Source: DATDGX01 sp036521875 (GTDB lineage Bacteria > Desulfobacterota > Binatia > Binatales > Binataceae). From it: 64,000 bases of DNA. Both the position numbers and the translations under genes were made by a program. The notes under the pieces were generated by a model, which did no database searches, was not told where the DNA came from, and worked only from the letters and a program-made list of their open reading frames with translations. How positions within the stretch are numbered: the first letter of the stretch is position 1; every line of letters begins with the position of its first letter. Below are positions 33,824 to 43,422 of this stretch, one piece after another. The DNA lies in the NCBI GenBank assembly GCA_036521875.1, contig DATDGX010000006.1:1-64000 (forward strand), given 5' to 3'.

Positions 33824-34546
33824 ATGCTGCAGGCGTGGTTTGACGATAGCGGACGCGGACTTGATCCTGTTTTTCTTCTGGCTGGATACTCCGGTTCTAT
33901 CGATAGCGTTGAGAATTGCGTCGATGAATATCAGGCAGTTATGCAGAAGCCGCCTACGTTGACTTATCTAAAAGGCATAGCGGCGAATGCACTGAAGTAC
34001 GATTTCGATGGTTGGACGGAAGCGGAGCGAGACGCAAAGCTGTGTGATCTGATCGGCGTTATTCGTAAACACGAACTCATCGCACTATCTGTTGGCGTTG
34101 ATTCCGTCGCCTTCAGGAGAATCCTAAGACAGCCGAAAGGGATAATGAAAAATCCCGATGCGCTAGCTTATGCTCATGTCGTTACGTGGCTTCTTCACTC
34201 GGCATATGTGATTCAGCCGCCAGAACAGATCGAATTTATATTTCATCAGGGCGTGCTCTCGCGAGAAGAACAGATTCGCAAGAGCTACGAGGGAATGAGA
34301 AGCGATCTTCCCAAGGAAGTGATGAAGGTGCTAGTCAATCGCCCGCGCTTCGAAGATAACAAACACAATTTACTCTTGCAGGCAGCAGATCTATTCGCGT
34401 GGCATTGTCGGCGCGACTACGAAGAACAATTATTGCGCAGCCGGCGCTGGTCGTCGCGAATATGGGACGAGCTTAGAACCGTCCGCGGAACGTCTATATT
34501 TCTGGGACAGAGGGAATTAGAAGCGTTTCGAGCGCAGAACACTTGA
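33824..34546 (+). CDS. DUF3800-domain protein
   Basis: 240 residues. It opens with the DUF3800 pattern QAWFDDSGRGLDPVFLLAGY, with two acidic residues as in the family's RNase H-like start. The end has DNKHNLLLQAADLFAWHCRR, the matching conserved Asp segment. DUF3800 proteins are predicted nucleases often found in mobile or defence-type regions; their role is unproven. The codon choice is clearly more AT-rich than the neighbours, which indicates transfer. The next gene, a membrane protein, starts about 46 bp downstream. Confidence 0.75.
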   Translation: MLQAWFDDSGRGLDPVFLLAGYSGSIDSVENCVDEYQAVMQKPPTLTYLKGIAANALKYDFDGWTEAERDAKLCDLIGVIRKHELIALSVGVDSVAFRRILRQPKGIMKNPDALAYAHVVTWLLHSAYVIQPPEQIEFIFHQGVLSREEQIRKSYEGMRSDLPKEVMKVLVNRPRFEDNKHNLLLQAADLFAWHCRRDYEEQLLRSRRWSSRIWDELRTVRGTSIFLGQRELEAFRAQNT

Positions 34547-34592
34547 ATAACTGGTCCGATTCGTCCAAGCCGTGTTATCGTTCGCGGCTACG

Positions 34593-35327
34593 ATGGATCG
34601 GGCTTACTTCAAGGCGCTTGGGTCTGGATTCGGAGTATTCGGATTTGGCCTCAACGTGGTTCTACGGGTCGCACCAATGATCGGTTGGCAACCTTCTTAC
34701 ATCACCGCACTCGTACTCCTAATTTTGGCCTTTATCTGTATGGCGGGCGGGACGTTTATGGTGCTTGTTACCGTCATCCCCAGTAATGCGACGGTCTATA
34801 CAATCTTCGCTCGATACAAGAAGCCAATCGTATTGTGGATATTCGCTATGCTCGCATTTGCTTTTCTGAGTTGGCAATCGATCACAATTTTTCATCTAAA
34901 CGCTGATGAGGCGCGGCGGGAAGCTCAAGAGTGGCCCGCGTTGGACTCAACAACGATCGAGAACTTGGCGACAGAATTATCGATGGCGGGTCCGCACAAA
35001 TACGAAATTCTTTCGTGCTCGTCCCGCGATTGTGATGTCTTTGCAGACGGCATTCGTGCCGCATTCTATAAAGCGAAATGGACGCCGATTGCGGAGATTC
35101 CGATTAACCGAATGCAAATGGCTTGGAAAATGCCGCCAGGCTGGGTGATTTCGGGATATGGCGATCCTGCCGGTCTGGCCGGCTTGAAGCAGGCTATCAA
35201 AACAGTCTTACATGCTGACGTGCCTGCGTTAAACTATTCGATGAACTCGCGCAAGGAGATTGATCGCTACGTGAGTTTCAAGATTGGAGAAAAGCCTTCA
35301 GACTTTCGATTGAGCGCGGCGCGTTAG
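34593..35327 (+). CDS. Hypothetical membrane protein with C-terminal soluble domain
   Basis: 244 residues from ATG 34593; a GTG at 34572 is possible. Three hydrophobic helices lie in the first 100 residues, followed by a soluble domain with STTIENLATELSMAGPHKYE and ILSCSSRDCDVFADGIRAAF, then YGDPAGLAGLKQAI. The soluble part looks like a domain I have seen after membrane anchors but cannot name. Composition is AT-rich like the DUF3800 gene, so the two probably arrived together. No function can be stated. Confidence 0.55.
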   Translation: MDRAYFKALGSGFGVFGFGLNVVLRVAPMIGWQPSYITALVLLILAFICMAGGTFMVLVTVIPSNATVYTIFARYKKPIVLWIFAMLAFAFLSWQSITIFHLNADEARREAQEWPALDSTTIENLATELSMAGPHKYEILSCSSRDCDVFADGIRAAFYKAKWTPIAEIPINRMQMAWKMPPGWVISGYGDPAGLAGLKQAIKTVLHADVPALNYSMNSRKEIDRYVSFKIGEKPSDFRLSAAR

Positions 35328-35364
35328 AGTCTTGCCGCTTCTGGCCAAGGTGCAGGGCTGGCCC

Positions 35365-37428
35365 ATGCCGAACCTAACCCAAATTCGCGCTGAGGCCGAC
35401 AAGCTGCGCGAGCAGCTCAACCAGCACAATTACCGCTACTATGTTCTCGACGATCCGGAAATTTCCGACGCCGAATACGACCGCCTTCTGCGCAGGTTCG
35501 AGACGATCGAGCGCGAGCATCCCGAACTGCTGACTCCCGATTCGCCCACCCAACGCGTCGGCGCCGCGCCCAGCGCAAAGTTCGCCGTGGTGCCGCATCG
35601 CCGCATGATGATGTCGCTCGCCAACGCGATGGATGCCGAGGAGATGCGCGAGTTCGACAAGCGCATCAAGCGGTTTCTCAAATCCGACGCCGAGGTCGAA
35701 TACGTGGCCGAGGTCAAGCTCGACGGTCTCGCTATCGAGCTGGTTTACGAGGACGGGCGCCTCGCGGTCGGCTCGACGCGCGGCGACGGAATCAACGGCG
35801 AGGACGTGACGCGCAATATCCGCACGATCAGAAGCGTGCCGCTCAGCCTGATCCATCCGGCGCATCACAAGGTCCCGCGCCTGCTCGAGGTCCGCGGCGA
35901 GGTCATCTTCCCGCGCAAGGCGTTCGAGCGTCTCAACGCCGAGCGTGAGGCGGCCGGCGAGCCGGTCTTCGCGAATCCTCGTAACGCCGCCGCAGGCGCG
36001 CTGCGCCAGCTCGATCCCAAAATAACCGCCTCGCGTCCGCTGAACGCTTTTCTATACGCACCCGGCGTGATCGAAGGCGTCACGTTCAAATCGCAGTTGG
36101 AATTCCTGCACGGCATCCAGGCGTACGGTCTCCGCACCAATCCGCTCACCAAAATCTGCCCGAACGTGGACGCGGTGCTCGAGTACTGGAACGAGATCAC
36201 CGAAAAGCGCCACGCGCTCGACTACGAGGCCGACGGCGTGGTCGCCAAGGTAAACTCATTCGCGCTCCAGGAGCAGTTGGGCGAGGTTTCGCGCTCGCCG
36301 CGATGGGCGATCGCGTACAAGTTCAAGGCGCAGCAAGCCGAGACCGTGGTGCAGAAGATCGAGGTGCAGGTCGGCCGCATCGGATCGCTGACGCCGGTCG
36401 CCAAGCTCAAGCCGGTCGCGCTCGCCGGCGTCACCATATCGAACGCCTCGCTGCACAATCTCGACGAGATCCGGCGCAAGGACATCCGCGAGGGCGATAC
36501 GGTGTTGATCGAGCGCGCCGGCGACGTGATCCCATACGTGCTGCGCGTGACGAAGGAGGGGCGTCCGCGCGCGGAGCCGTTCGCGATGCCGGCGCACTGC
36601 CCGGTATGCAACGCGGCGATCGTGCACGAAGAGGGCGAGGTCGCCTACTTGTGCGTCAACGCCAACTGCCCCGCGCGGATGTCCGAATCGATCCGCCATT
36701 TCGCGTCGAAGAACTCCGTCGATATCGACGGGCTCGGCGACAAGCTGGTCGCGCAACTGGTCGAGACCGGGTTGGTGAAGGAGCTCGACGACCTCTACAA
36801 ACTCACCACCGAACAGCTCGCGGGACTCGAGCGGATGGCGGAGAAGAGCGCGCGGAACATCGTCGACGCGATCGAGCGCTCCCGCAAAACCATGCTCGAG
36901 CGGTTGATCAACGGACTCGGCATCCGCCACGTCGGGGAGCATACCGCGCGCCAGCTCGCGCTCAAGTTCCGCACCATGGAGGCGCTGGCCGCGGCGAGCG
37001 AGGACGACCTGCTCGCGGTCCGCGACATCGGCGCCGAAGTCGCACGCAGCATCCGCGAATACTTCGACGAGCCGCGCAACATGCGGGCGGTGCAGCGGCT
37101 CATCAAGGAGCTCGTGATCGAGGCGCCGCCGGCTCCGGCGCACGGGCGGGCCGCGCTGCGTGACAAGACGTTCGTGCTGACCGGCAGCCTCGCCACGATG
37201 TCGCGCGAGGACGCCGAGCGAAGCATCCTGGCCGCGGGCGGCCGCGTCACTTCGTCGGTGAGCCGCAAGACCGACTTCGTGGTGGCTGGCGCCGAGCCCG
37301 GCTCCAAGCTGCGCAAGGCGACCGAACTCGGCGTCCGCGTGCTCGACGAGCAGCAACTGGTCGCGCTCCTGGGCGGTCGCGATGCAGCCGGCGACGGTAC
37401 GGCTGGTGACGGCGGCAAAGACGGCTAG
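35365..37428 (+). CDS. ligA: NAD-dependent DNA ligase
   Basis: 687 residues, a full-length LigA. The NTP-transferase domain has HNYRYYVLDDPEISDAEYD, the adenylated Lys118 in VAEVKLDGLAIELVYEDG, GEDVTRNIRTIRSVP and LEVRGEVIF. Next come the OB fold, a Cys4 zinc finger (CPVCNAAI, later CVNANCPA), helix-hairpin-helix repeats and a C-terminal BRCT domain (FVLTGSLATMSREDAERSI). It seals nicks in replication and repair. I prefer ATG 35365; an in-frame TTG at 35332 would add 11 residues. The stop abuts the start of the acylphosphatase gene. Confidence 0.96.
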   Translation: MPNLTQIRAEADKLREQLNQHNYRYYVLDDPEISDAEYDRLLRRFETIEREHPELLTPDSPTQRVGAAPSAKFAVVPHRRMMMSLANAMDAEEMREFDKRIKRFLKSDAEVEYVAEVKLDGLAIELVYEDGRLAVGSTRGDGINGEDVTRNIRTIRSVPLSLIHPAHHKVPRLLEVRGEVIFPRKAFERLNAEREAAGEPVFANPRNAAAGALRQLDPKITASRPLNAFLYAPGVIEGVTFKSQLEFLHGIQAYGLRTNPLTKICPNVDAVLEYWNEITEKRHALDYEADGVVAKVNSFALQEQLGEVSRSPRWAIAYKFKAQQAETVVQKIEVQVGRIGSLTPVAKLKPVALAGVTISNASLHNLDEIRRKDIREGDTVLIERAGDVIPYVLRVTKEGRPRAEPFAMPAHCPVCNAAIVHEEGEVAYLCVNANCPARMSESIRHFASKNSVDIDGLGDKLVAQLVETGLVKELDDLYKLTTEQLAGLERMAEKSARNIVDAIERSRKTMLERLINGLGIRHVGEHTARQLALKFRTMEALAAASEDDLLAVRDIGAEVARSIREYFDEPRNMRAVQRLIKELVIEAPPAPAHGRAALRDKTFVLTGSLATMSREDAERSILAAGGRVTSSVSRKTDFVVAGAEPGSKLRKATELGVRVLDEQQLVALLGGRDAAGDGTAGDGGKDG

Positions 37429-37710
37429 ATGGAATCCGAACGCGCGCGGCTTCGTCTACTGATCAGCGGTCGCGTGCAAGGCGTCGGCTTCCGCTACACC
37501 GCCTACGACGAGGCGCGCGACCTCGGCCTCATCGGATGGGTGCGCAATCTTCCGGGCGGCAAGGTGGAGCTGGTAGCCGAGGGCCGTCGCGAGAAGCTGC
37601 AGATACTCGCGGCGTGGGCGAACCAAGGCCCACGCATGGCGAACGTAGCGTCGGTACGCGAAGAATGGTCGGATTTCACCGGGGAATTTTCAGAATTCAA
37701 AATCCGCTGA
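37429..37710 (+). CDS. acyP: Acylphosphatase
   Basis: 93 residues, the usual size. The signature GRVQGVGFRYTAYDEARDLG includes catalytic Arg22, and GWVRNLPGGKVE includes Asn40. The enzyme hydrolyses acyl phosphates such as carbamoyl phosphate. It begins directly after the ligA stop codon and is probably co-transcribed with it. Confidence 0.94.
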   Translation: MESERARLRLLISGRVQGVGFRYTAYDEARDLGLIGWVRNLPGGKVELVAEGRREKLQILAAWANQGPRMANVASVREEWSDFTGEFSEFKIR

Positions 37711-37733
37711 GCAGACGGGCATTTGGATGACCC

Positions 37734-37762
37734 TTTTACGGTTTGGGTATATTAGCTATACT
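37734..37762 (+). promoter_or_regulatory. Candidate promoter of korAB
   Basis: TTTTAC (37734-37739) and TATACT (37757-37762) are 17 bp apart. An overlapping TATATT lies at 37748-37753. The AT-rich patch is the only one between acyP and korA, about 98 bp before the korA start. Confidence 0.45.
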
Positions 37763-37859
37763 TTATTTCCGCGCGTTTGATTATTTGCAACGCTTCGCAG
37801 TTACGGAGTAATTCTCTTTCAAGGCAAAGGTTCCTCGGAGAACAGGAGATAGGTGCGAA

Positions 37860-39755
37860 ATGGCTGTACCACCTGAGGCGGCTGGGCAGGCTGCCGGGTC
37901 CAACGGCGGCTTGTCAACCTCGTCGCACAAGCCCCATATCACCAGCGAGAAAGTTGTCATTCGCTTCGCCGGGGACTCGGGCGATGGAATGCAATTGACC
38001 GGGATGCAGTTCACGACGGAGTCGGCGCTGGCGGGCAACGATATCGCCACGCTGCCCGACTTCCCCGCCGAAATCCGCGCTCCCGCGGGTACGCTGGCGG
38101 GAGTGAGCGGCTTCCAGCTCAATTTTTCCAGCAACGAGATCTTCACCCCCGGCGACGAGCCCAACGTGCTGGTCGCGATGAACCCGGCCGCGCTGCAGGC
38201 CAATCTGGACGACGTGCCGCCCAACGCCGTGATCATCGTCGATCGCGAGGCCTTCACCGAGGCGAACCTCAAGCGCGCCGGCTACACCACGAATCCGTTG
38301 AGCGACCACTCGCTCGACAAGTTCCAGGTCATCCAGGTCGACGTGACCAAGCTCACTGCGCTCTCGCTGCACGGCCTCGGGCTGAACAATCGCGCGGCGT
38401 TCCGCTGCCGCAACATGTTCGTGCTCGGAATGCTGTCGTGGCTGTATCAGCGGCCGACGCAAAGCACCGTCACTTATCTCGAGAGCCGTTTCAAGAAGAC
38501 GCCCGAGGTGCTCGAGGCCAACCTGCGCGCCTTCAAGGCCGGCTTCAACTACGGCGAAACGACCGAGATGTTCGCGAGCTCGTACGAAGTCAAACCGGCA
38601 AAAATCTCCGCTGGCCTGTATCGCAATATCACCGGCAACAGCGCGACCGCGCTGGGCTTCGTCGCGGCGGCGGTGAAGTCGGGACGCCCGCTGTTCCTGG
38701 GCTCGTATCCAATCACCCCTGCGAGCGATATCCTGCATGAACTCGCCGGCTACAAGAACTTTCCGGTCTACACGTTCCAGGCCGAGGACGAGATCGCCGG
38801 TGTGTCGGCCGCGATCGGCGCGGCATTCGGCGGCGCGATCGGAATCACGACGACCTCCGGTCCCGGGATGAATCTCAAGGCCGAGGCGGTCGGGCTCGCG
38901 GTCAAGACCGAACTGCCGCTGATCATCACCGATATCCAGCGCGCGGGACCGTCGACCGGAATGCCGACCAAACCCGAGCAGGCAGACCTGCTGCAATCGA
39001 TGTACGGCCGGCATGGCGAATCGCCGATTCCGATTATCGCGGCGTCGACACCCGCCGACTGCTTCGATTGCGCGTACGAGGCGGTGCGGATCGCGGTCGC
39101 CTACATGACGCCCGTCATTCTGCTCACCGACGGGCAGCTCGCCAATGGCGCCGAGCCGTGGCTGGTACCGGATCCCGATAAGCTCAAGCCCATCAAAGTT
39201 GAGTTTCGCACCGATCCGAATGGCTTCATGCCGTATCTGCGCGATCCGGAAACCCTCTCGCGCCCATGGGCCATTCCCGGCACCAAGGGCCTCGAGCATC
39301 GGATCGGCGGCCTCTCCAGCGAGGACCTTACCGGCAACGTGAGTTACTCGCCGGCCAACAACGAGCTGATGGTGCGGACGCGCGCGCGCAAGATCGCCGG
39401 AATCGCGCGCGAGATTCCGCCTACCGAAATTTTCGGCGATGCCGACGGCGACCTGGTCGTGCTCGGATGGGGTTCGACCTACGGCCCCATTCGCGAGGCG
39501 GTCAAGCAGGTCCGCGAGAAGGGCAAGAAGGTATCGCACATTCATCTCCGCTATCTGAACCCGCTGCCGCGCGACCTCGCCGAAAAGCTGCGCGCGTTCA
39601 AGCAGGTGATGGTGCCTGAGATGAACATGGGGCAACTGATCAAGATGATTCGCGCCGATTATCTGATCGATGCATTCGGCTACAACAAGATCCAGGGCCG
39701 CCCGTTCAAGGTCCACGAAATCGCAACCCGCATCATGCGCGCGCTGGAGGGCTGA
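37860..39755 (+). CDS. korA: 2-oxoacid:acceptor oxidoreductase, alpha subunit (KorA, gamma-alpha fused type)
   Basis: 631 residues. An N-terminal gamma-like domain (VVIRFAGDSGDGMQLTG) is fused to the pyrimidine-binding alpha part (SYPITPASDILHELAGYK, FQAEDEIAGVSAAIGAAFGG, TTSGPGMNLKAEAVGLAV). With the beta subunit it oxidises a 2-oxoacid, commonly 2-oxoglutarate, to an acyl-CoA and reduces ferredoxin. The fused length and lack of separate ferredoxin-like subunit match the two-subunit Kor type. The 5-bp gap to the beta gene supports one operon. Confidence 0.92.
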   Translation: MAVPPEAAGQAAGSNGGLSTSSHKPHITSEKVVIRFAGDSGDGMQLTGMQFTTESALAGNDIATLPDFPAEIRAPAGTLAGVSGFQLNFSSNEIFTPGDEPNVLVAMNPAALQANLDDVPPNAVIIVDREAFTEANLKRAGYTTNPLSDHSLDKFQVIQVDVTKLTALSLHGLGLNNRAAFRCRNMFVLGMLSWLYQRPTQSTVTYLESRFKKTPEVLEANLRAFKAGFNYGETTEMFASSYEVKPAKISAGLYRNITGNSATALGFVAAAVKSGRPLFLGSYPITPASDILHELAGYKNFPVYTFQAEDEIAGVSAAIGAAFGGAIGITTTSGPGMNLKAEAVGLAVKTELPLIITDIQRAGPSTGMPTKPEQADLLQSMYGRHGESPIPIIAASTPADCFDCAYEAVRIAVAYMTPVILLTDGQLANGAEPWLVPDPDKLKPIKVEFRTDPNGFMPYLRDPETLSRPWAIPGTKGLEHRIGGLSSEDLTGNVSYSPANNELMVRTRARKIAGIAREIPPTEIFGDADGDLVVLGWGSTYGPIREAVKQVREKGKKVSHIHLRYLNPLPRDLAEKLRAFKQVMVPEMNMGQLIKMIRADYLIDAFGYNKIQGRPFKVHEIATRIMRALEG

Positions 39756-39760
39756 CTTAG

Positions 39761-40759
39761 ATGGCTACCGCTTTGACCCGCAAGGACTTCGTTACCGATC
39801 AGGAAGTCAGGTGGTGCCCCGGATGCGGCGACTACGCGATCCTCGCGCAGGTGCAGAAGACGATGCCGGAGTTCGGCATCCCGCCCGAGAACGTGGTGTT
39901 CATCTCTGGAATCGGATGCTCGAGCCGTTTCCCGTACTACATGAACACCTACGGGTTCCACACCATCCACGGCCGCGCGCCGGCGATTGCGACCGGACTC
40001 AAAGTGACGCGGCCCGATCTCGACGTGTGGGTAGTTACCGGCGACGGTGACGGGCTCTCGATCGGCGGCAATCACCTGATCCACGTGCTGCGCCGCAATG
40101 TCGATCTCAAGATCCTGCTCTTTAACAACAAGATCTATGGGCTCACCAAGGGGCAGTACTCGCCGACCTCGGAAGTCGGCAAGGTCACCAAGTCCACGCC
40201 CAACGGCTCGGTTGATTTTCCGTTCAATCCCATCACGGTCGCGCTCGGCGCGCATGCGACTTTCGTCGGGCGCTCGATCGACGTCGAGCAGAAGCATCTG
40301 GGCGAGATGCTGAAGCGCGCGCATGGCCATCGCGGCGCGTCGTTCCTCGAGATCCTGCAGAACTGCAACATCTTCAACGACGGCGCGTTCAACGACGTAA
40401 GCGACAAGGTCCTCAAGGCCGAGCACCAGCTCGTCCTCGAACACGGCAAGCCGCTTATCTTCGGCAAGAATCGCGACAAGGGAATCAAGATGAACGGGAT
40501 GCGGCCCGAGGTTGTCACGCTCGGCGGCGCCGTCACCGAGATGGACATCGTTGTACACGACGAGTCCAACCTTGCGCTCGCATTCATGCTGGGGAATTTT
40601 GAACCGCCGATGCCAACGCCAATCGGCGTGTTCTACGCGACATCGCGGCCGACCTACGACGCGGCGATCGGCAAGCAGCTCGAGGACGCGAAGGCCAAGC
40701 AAGGCCCCGGCGATCTGAAGACACTGCTCGGCCGCGGCGACACCTGGACGGTGAACTGA
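39761..40759 (+). CDS. korB: 2-oxoacid:acceptor oxidoreductase, beta subunit (KorB)
   Basis: 332 residues. It binds thiamine diphosphate and a [4Fe-4S] cluster: WCPGCGDYAILAQVQK at the start, the TPP motif VTGDGDGLSIGGNHLIHVLR and LFNNKIYGLTKGQYSPTSEV, and FLEILQNCNIFND near the middle. Coupled to KorA it completes the enzyme. A strong terminator follows at 40835. Confidence 0.93.
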   Translation: MATALTRKDFVTDQEVRWCPGCGDYAILAQVQKTMPEFGIPPENVVFISGIGCSSRFPYYMNTYGFHTIHGRAPAIATGLKVTRPDLDVWVVTGDGDGLSIGGNHLIHVLRRNVDLKILLFNNKIYGLTKGQYSPTSEVGKVTKSTPNGSVDFPFNPITVALGAHATFVGRSIDVEQKHLGEMLKRAHGHRGASFLEILQNCNIFNDGAFNDVSDKVLKAEHQLVLEHGKPLIFGKNRDKGIKMNGMRPEVVTLGGAVTEMDIVVHDESNLALAFMLGNFEPPMPTPIGVFYATSRPTYDAAIGKQLEDAKAKQGPGDLKTLLGRGDTWTVN

Positions 40760-40834
40760 GGCACCGTCGGGATCGACGAGGAATTGAATAATCCGCCGAA
40801 CTTAAAGTAACGCTTAAATTTATATGAAATCTGG

Positions 40835-40867
40835 GGCCCGGCGCGACTCTCGCCGGGCCTCTTCTTT
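40835..40867 (+). terminator. Rho-independent terminator after korB
   Basis: Perfect 9-bp stem GGCCCGGCG/CGCCGGGCC with a 7-base loop, followed by TCTTCTTTTT. It closes the korAB transcript and sits between the converging korB and MFS genes. Confidence 0.88.
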
Positions 40868-40892
40868 TTCCCCACAGCGCGTGCGGAAAACG

Positions 40893-42140
40893 TCACACCG
40901 GCGTTACCTCGAACAGACTGTCGACTTTGCGCAAGTCCGGGAACAGCCACATCCACAGTCCGACGATCGCCAACGTCCCGATTCCTCCCAACACTACTGC
41001 CGGAACCGTGTTCAGCCACGCAGCGGTGACGCCCGATTCGAACTCGCCCAATTCGTTCGAAGCCCCGATGAACAGGAAATTCACCGCGCTCACCCGCCCG
41101 CGCATCGCGTCCGGAGTCGCGAGCTGAACCAGGTTGTGCCGCACATAGACGCTGACCATGTCTGACGCACCGAGGACAATCAGCGTCGCGAGCGACAGGA
41201 TGAAATTCTGCGACAGTCCGAAGACGATCGTTGCGACGCCGAACACCGCGACGCTCGCGAACATCGTCAACCCGGTGTTCTTTCGAAGCGGCATGCGAAC
41301 CAGCGTCAAGCCGAGCGAGGCCGCACCCAACGCCGGAGCGCTGCGCAACAGACCCAGCCCCGCGGGACCCACGCGCAGAATGTCGCGCGCGTAAATCGGC
41401 AACAAGGCGGTCGCGCCTCCCAGCAACACGGCAAACAGATCGAGCGAGATCGCGCCGAGAATTATCGGCCGGTCGCGCACATATCTGATTCCCGCCGTCA
41501 GCCGCGCAAACGCAGTCACGTCCGGATCCTGTCGCTCGGGCGTGCTCCTGGTTCTCACCGATGCGAGCCCGGACGCCGCCACCAGCAGCATGGCGAAGCA
41601 GGTCAGGTAGGCGGCCGCCGGGCCTAGCACGTACATAACTCCGCCCAGCGCCGGACCGACGATGACAGCGGTCTGCCGCGCCGAAGACGTCCACGCCACC
41701 GCTTCGGGAAACTGTTCCAGAGGCACCAACAACGGCAGAAACGATTGCGCCGCCGGCTGCGCAAACGCGCGCGCGATACCGAACAACGCCAACACGAGAT
41801 AGAAAGGCGAGATACCGCCTTGCTTCGTCGTCGTCAGATAGAGAAACAGTCCTGCGCAGAGAGCCAGAACGAAAAAACTGATCGCCAGGATCATGCGGCG
41901 ATCGAAGCGGTCGGCAATGTCTCCGGCCGGCAGCGCTAAGATGACCAGCGGAAGAAATTGCGACAGTCCCACGTAACCGAGCGCGAGCGGACTGCGGACG
42001 AGGTCGTAGACCTGCCAACTCACTGCGACCGATTGAGCTTCGATCGCGAGACCGGCGAGAAACAGCGCGCCGAAGTAGAGCCGAAAGTCGCGGCGGGCAA
42101 AGACACTCGCGCGAGCGCCGTCCGGAGAGACTGCCGTCAC
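40893..42140 (-). CDS. MFS transporter (EntS-like exporter)
   Basis: 415 residues, 12 predicted helices. It belongs to the MFS_3-type group of exporters: FARRDFRLYFGALFLAGLAI, QVYDLVRSPLALGYVGLSQF, and ADRFDRRMILAISFF (motif A-like). Its substrate is unknown. The GTG start overlaps the stop codon of the upstream amidohydrolase frame by four bases (GTGA), so the two are translationally coupled. Confidence 0.82.
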   Translation of the reverse strand: MTAVSPDGARASVFARRDFRLYFGALFLAGLAIEAQSVAVSWQVYDLVRSPLALGYVGLSQFLPLVILALPAGDIADRFDRRMILAISFFVLALCAGLFLYLTTTKQGGISPFYLVLALFGIARAFAQPAAQSFLPLLVPLEQFPEAVAWTSSARQTAVIVGPALGGVMYVLGPAAAYLTCFAMLLVAASGLASVRTRSTPERQDPDVTAFARLTAGIRYVRDRPIILGAISLDLFAVLLGGATALLPIYARDILRVGPAGLGLLRSAPALGAASLGLTLVRMPLRKNTGLTMFASVAVFGVATIVFGLSQNFILSLATLIVLGASDMVSVYVRHNLVQLATPDAMRGRVSAVNFLFIGASNELGEFESGVTAAWLNTVPAVVLGGIGTLAIVGLWMWLFPDLRKVDSLFEVTPV

Positions 42141-43318
42141 GCGGGCGGCGTGCAGCCGTACACGCGCATCACGTTCTCTCCCAGCACCTTGGCGCGCGCG
42201 CTCTGGGGCAGCTTCGCGGCCATCTCCTCGACTTCCTCGATATAAGTTCCGACGTGGTCCGGATGCGGAAAGTCGGAGGCCCAGAAAAATTTGTCTGCGC
42301 CGAGCAATTCGACCATCGCGGGCAACGACCGCTCATCCGGGTCGCCCGAGATCCAGCAGTTGCGCTGGAAGTAGAAACTCGGCTTTTCCTTGATCGGCAC
42401 CGTCCGCCCAAGGCCGCTCATCCACACCGCGTCGAGCCGGTCGAGCCAGTAGCAAGCCCATCCCGCGCCCGCCTCGAGCATCACCAGCTTGAGCCGGGGA
42501 AATTTGTCGAAGGTGCCGTATTGGATGAAGCTGGTGAAGGCGTGGCGAATCGCGTCGGCAGCGGTCACGTTGAGGAAGTAGTAGAGGCCCCTGGTGTAAG
42601 CGCGGTCGTAGCGTCCGGGCGGCGCCCAGGTCGGTTCGAGCGACGGATGAATGCCGATTGGCACACCGAGCTCCTAGGCCTTGGCGAACACGACGTCGTG
42701 GTCGGGATGCGCGTGCGGCTTGCGCGTCATCACGAACTGTGCGACCCATCCGCCGCGGCATCCGTCGTTGACCGCGCGCTCCAATTCCTTGGCGGCCGCC
42801 GCCGGGTCGCCGAGCGAGAGATGAGCGACCGGGATCAGCCGGCCGCCGCTCTCGGAGCAGAAGTCCACGATGTAGCGGTTGTAGGCGCGGGTATACGCCT
42901 GCGCGAGTTCCACGTCGGTCGTCTCGGTCTCCCAGAGCAGGCTCATGGTCGGATACAGGAACGCGGCGACCAGCCCTTCCGCGTTGATTCGTTGCGCGCG
43001 CTCCTTGGGGTCCATCGCGCCGAACGGCGCGCCCTCGCCGTACTTGCGCTGCTCGCGAGGCACCGAGTCGCGCGTGGTGCCCATCGCAGACAATCCGCCC
43101 AGCCCGCCGCGCTTGAAAATTCGCGATGGCTTACCCCCGATCTCGAGATACTGGAGTCCTTTATCATTCAGCCGGACGCGAATCGCGTTGGGCTTGTACT
43201 TCGCCTCCAGGTAACGCTCCCACAATCCGGCGTCTTCTAGGATATGGCCGTCGGCGTCGACGGCGCCCGAGAATTTGAGCTTGCGAATCTCTTCGTGAGT
43301 GCCCGGCATCGTAGTCAC
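42137..43318 (-). pseudogene. Metal-dependent amidohydrolase interrupted by one in-frame amber codon
   Basis: The N-terminal part (43318-42674, 214 residues) and the C-terminal part (42664-42137) share one reading frame. The only break is TAG at 42676-42674, in the place of a Glu codon: relatives read ...A-E-E-L-G-V-P..., here A-stop-E-L-G-V-P. GAG to TAG is a single base change. The family is the amidohydrolase_2 type, near AIM/decarboxylase-like enzymes: DADGHILEDAGLWERYL at the start, VPIGIHPSLEPTW, MLEAGAGWACYWLDRLDA and FFWASDFPHPDHVGTYIEEV with the metal-binding Asp. All else is intact. It could be a recent pseudogene, a read-through gene, or an assembly error. Confidence 0.85.
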
Positions 43319-43422
43319 TGCGATTCGGCGTTCAGGCTGTCAGACTTATCGCAAATTTATGTTTCGGGATCGACTGGCCAAAAGCGCGGGATCGACATGC
43401 TGAACAGGGGATTCTGCCTCGC

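Noticed and set aside
37914..39716. Minus-strand open frame (600 codons) across korA
   Set aside because: Shadow of the korA codon pattern; no start signal, no recognisable domain.
42662..42676. Two separate small amidohydrolase genes
   Set aside because: The second frame would start with a GTG inside a conserved segment; both halves are in the same phase and make one enzyme when the TAG is ignored.
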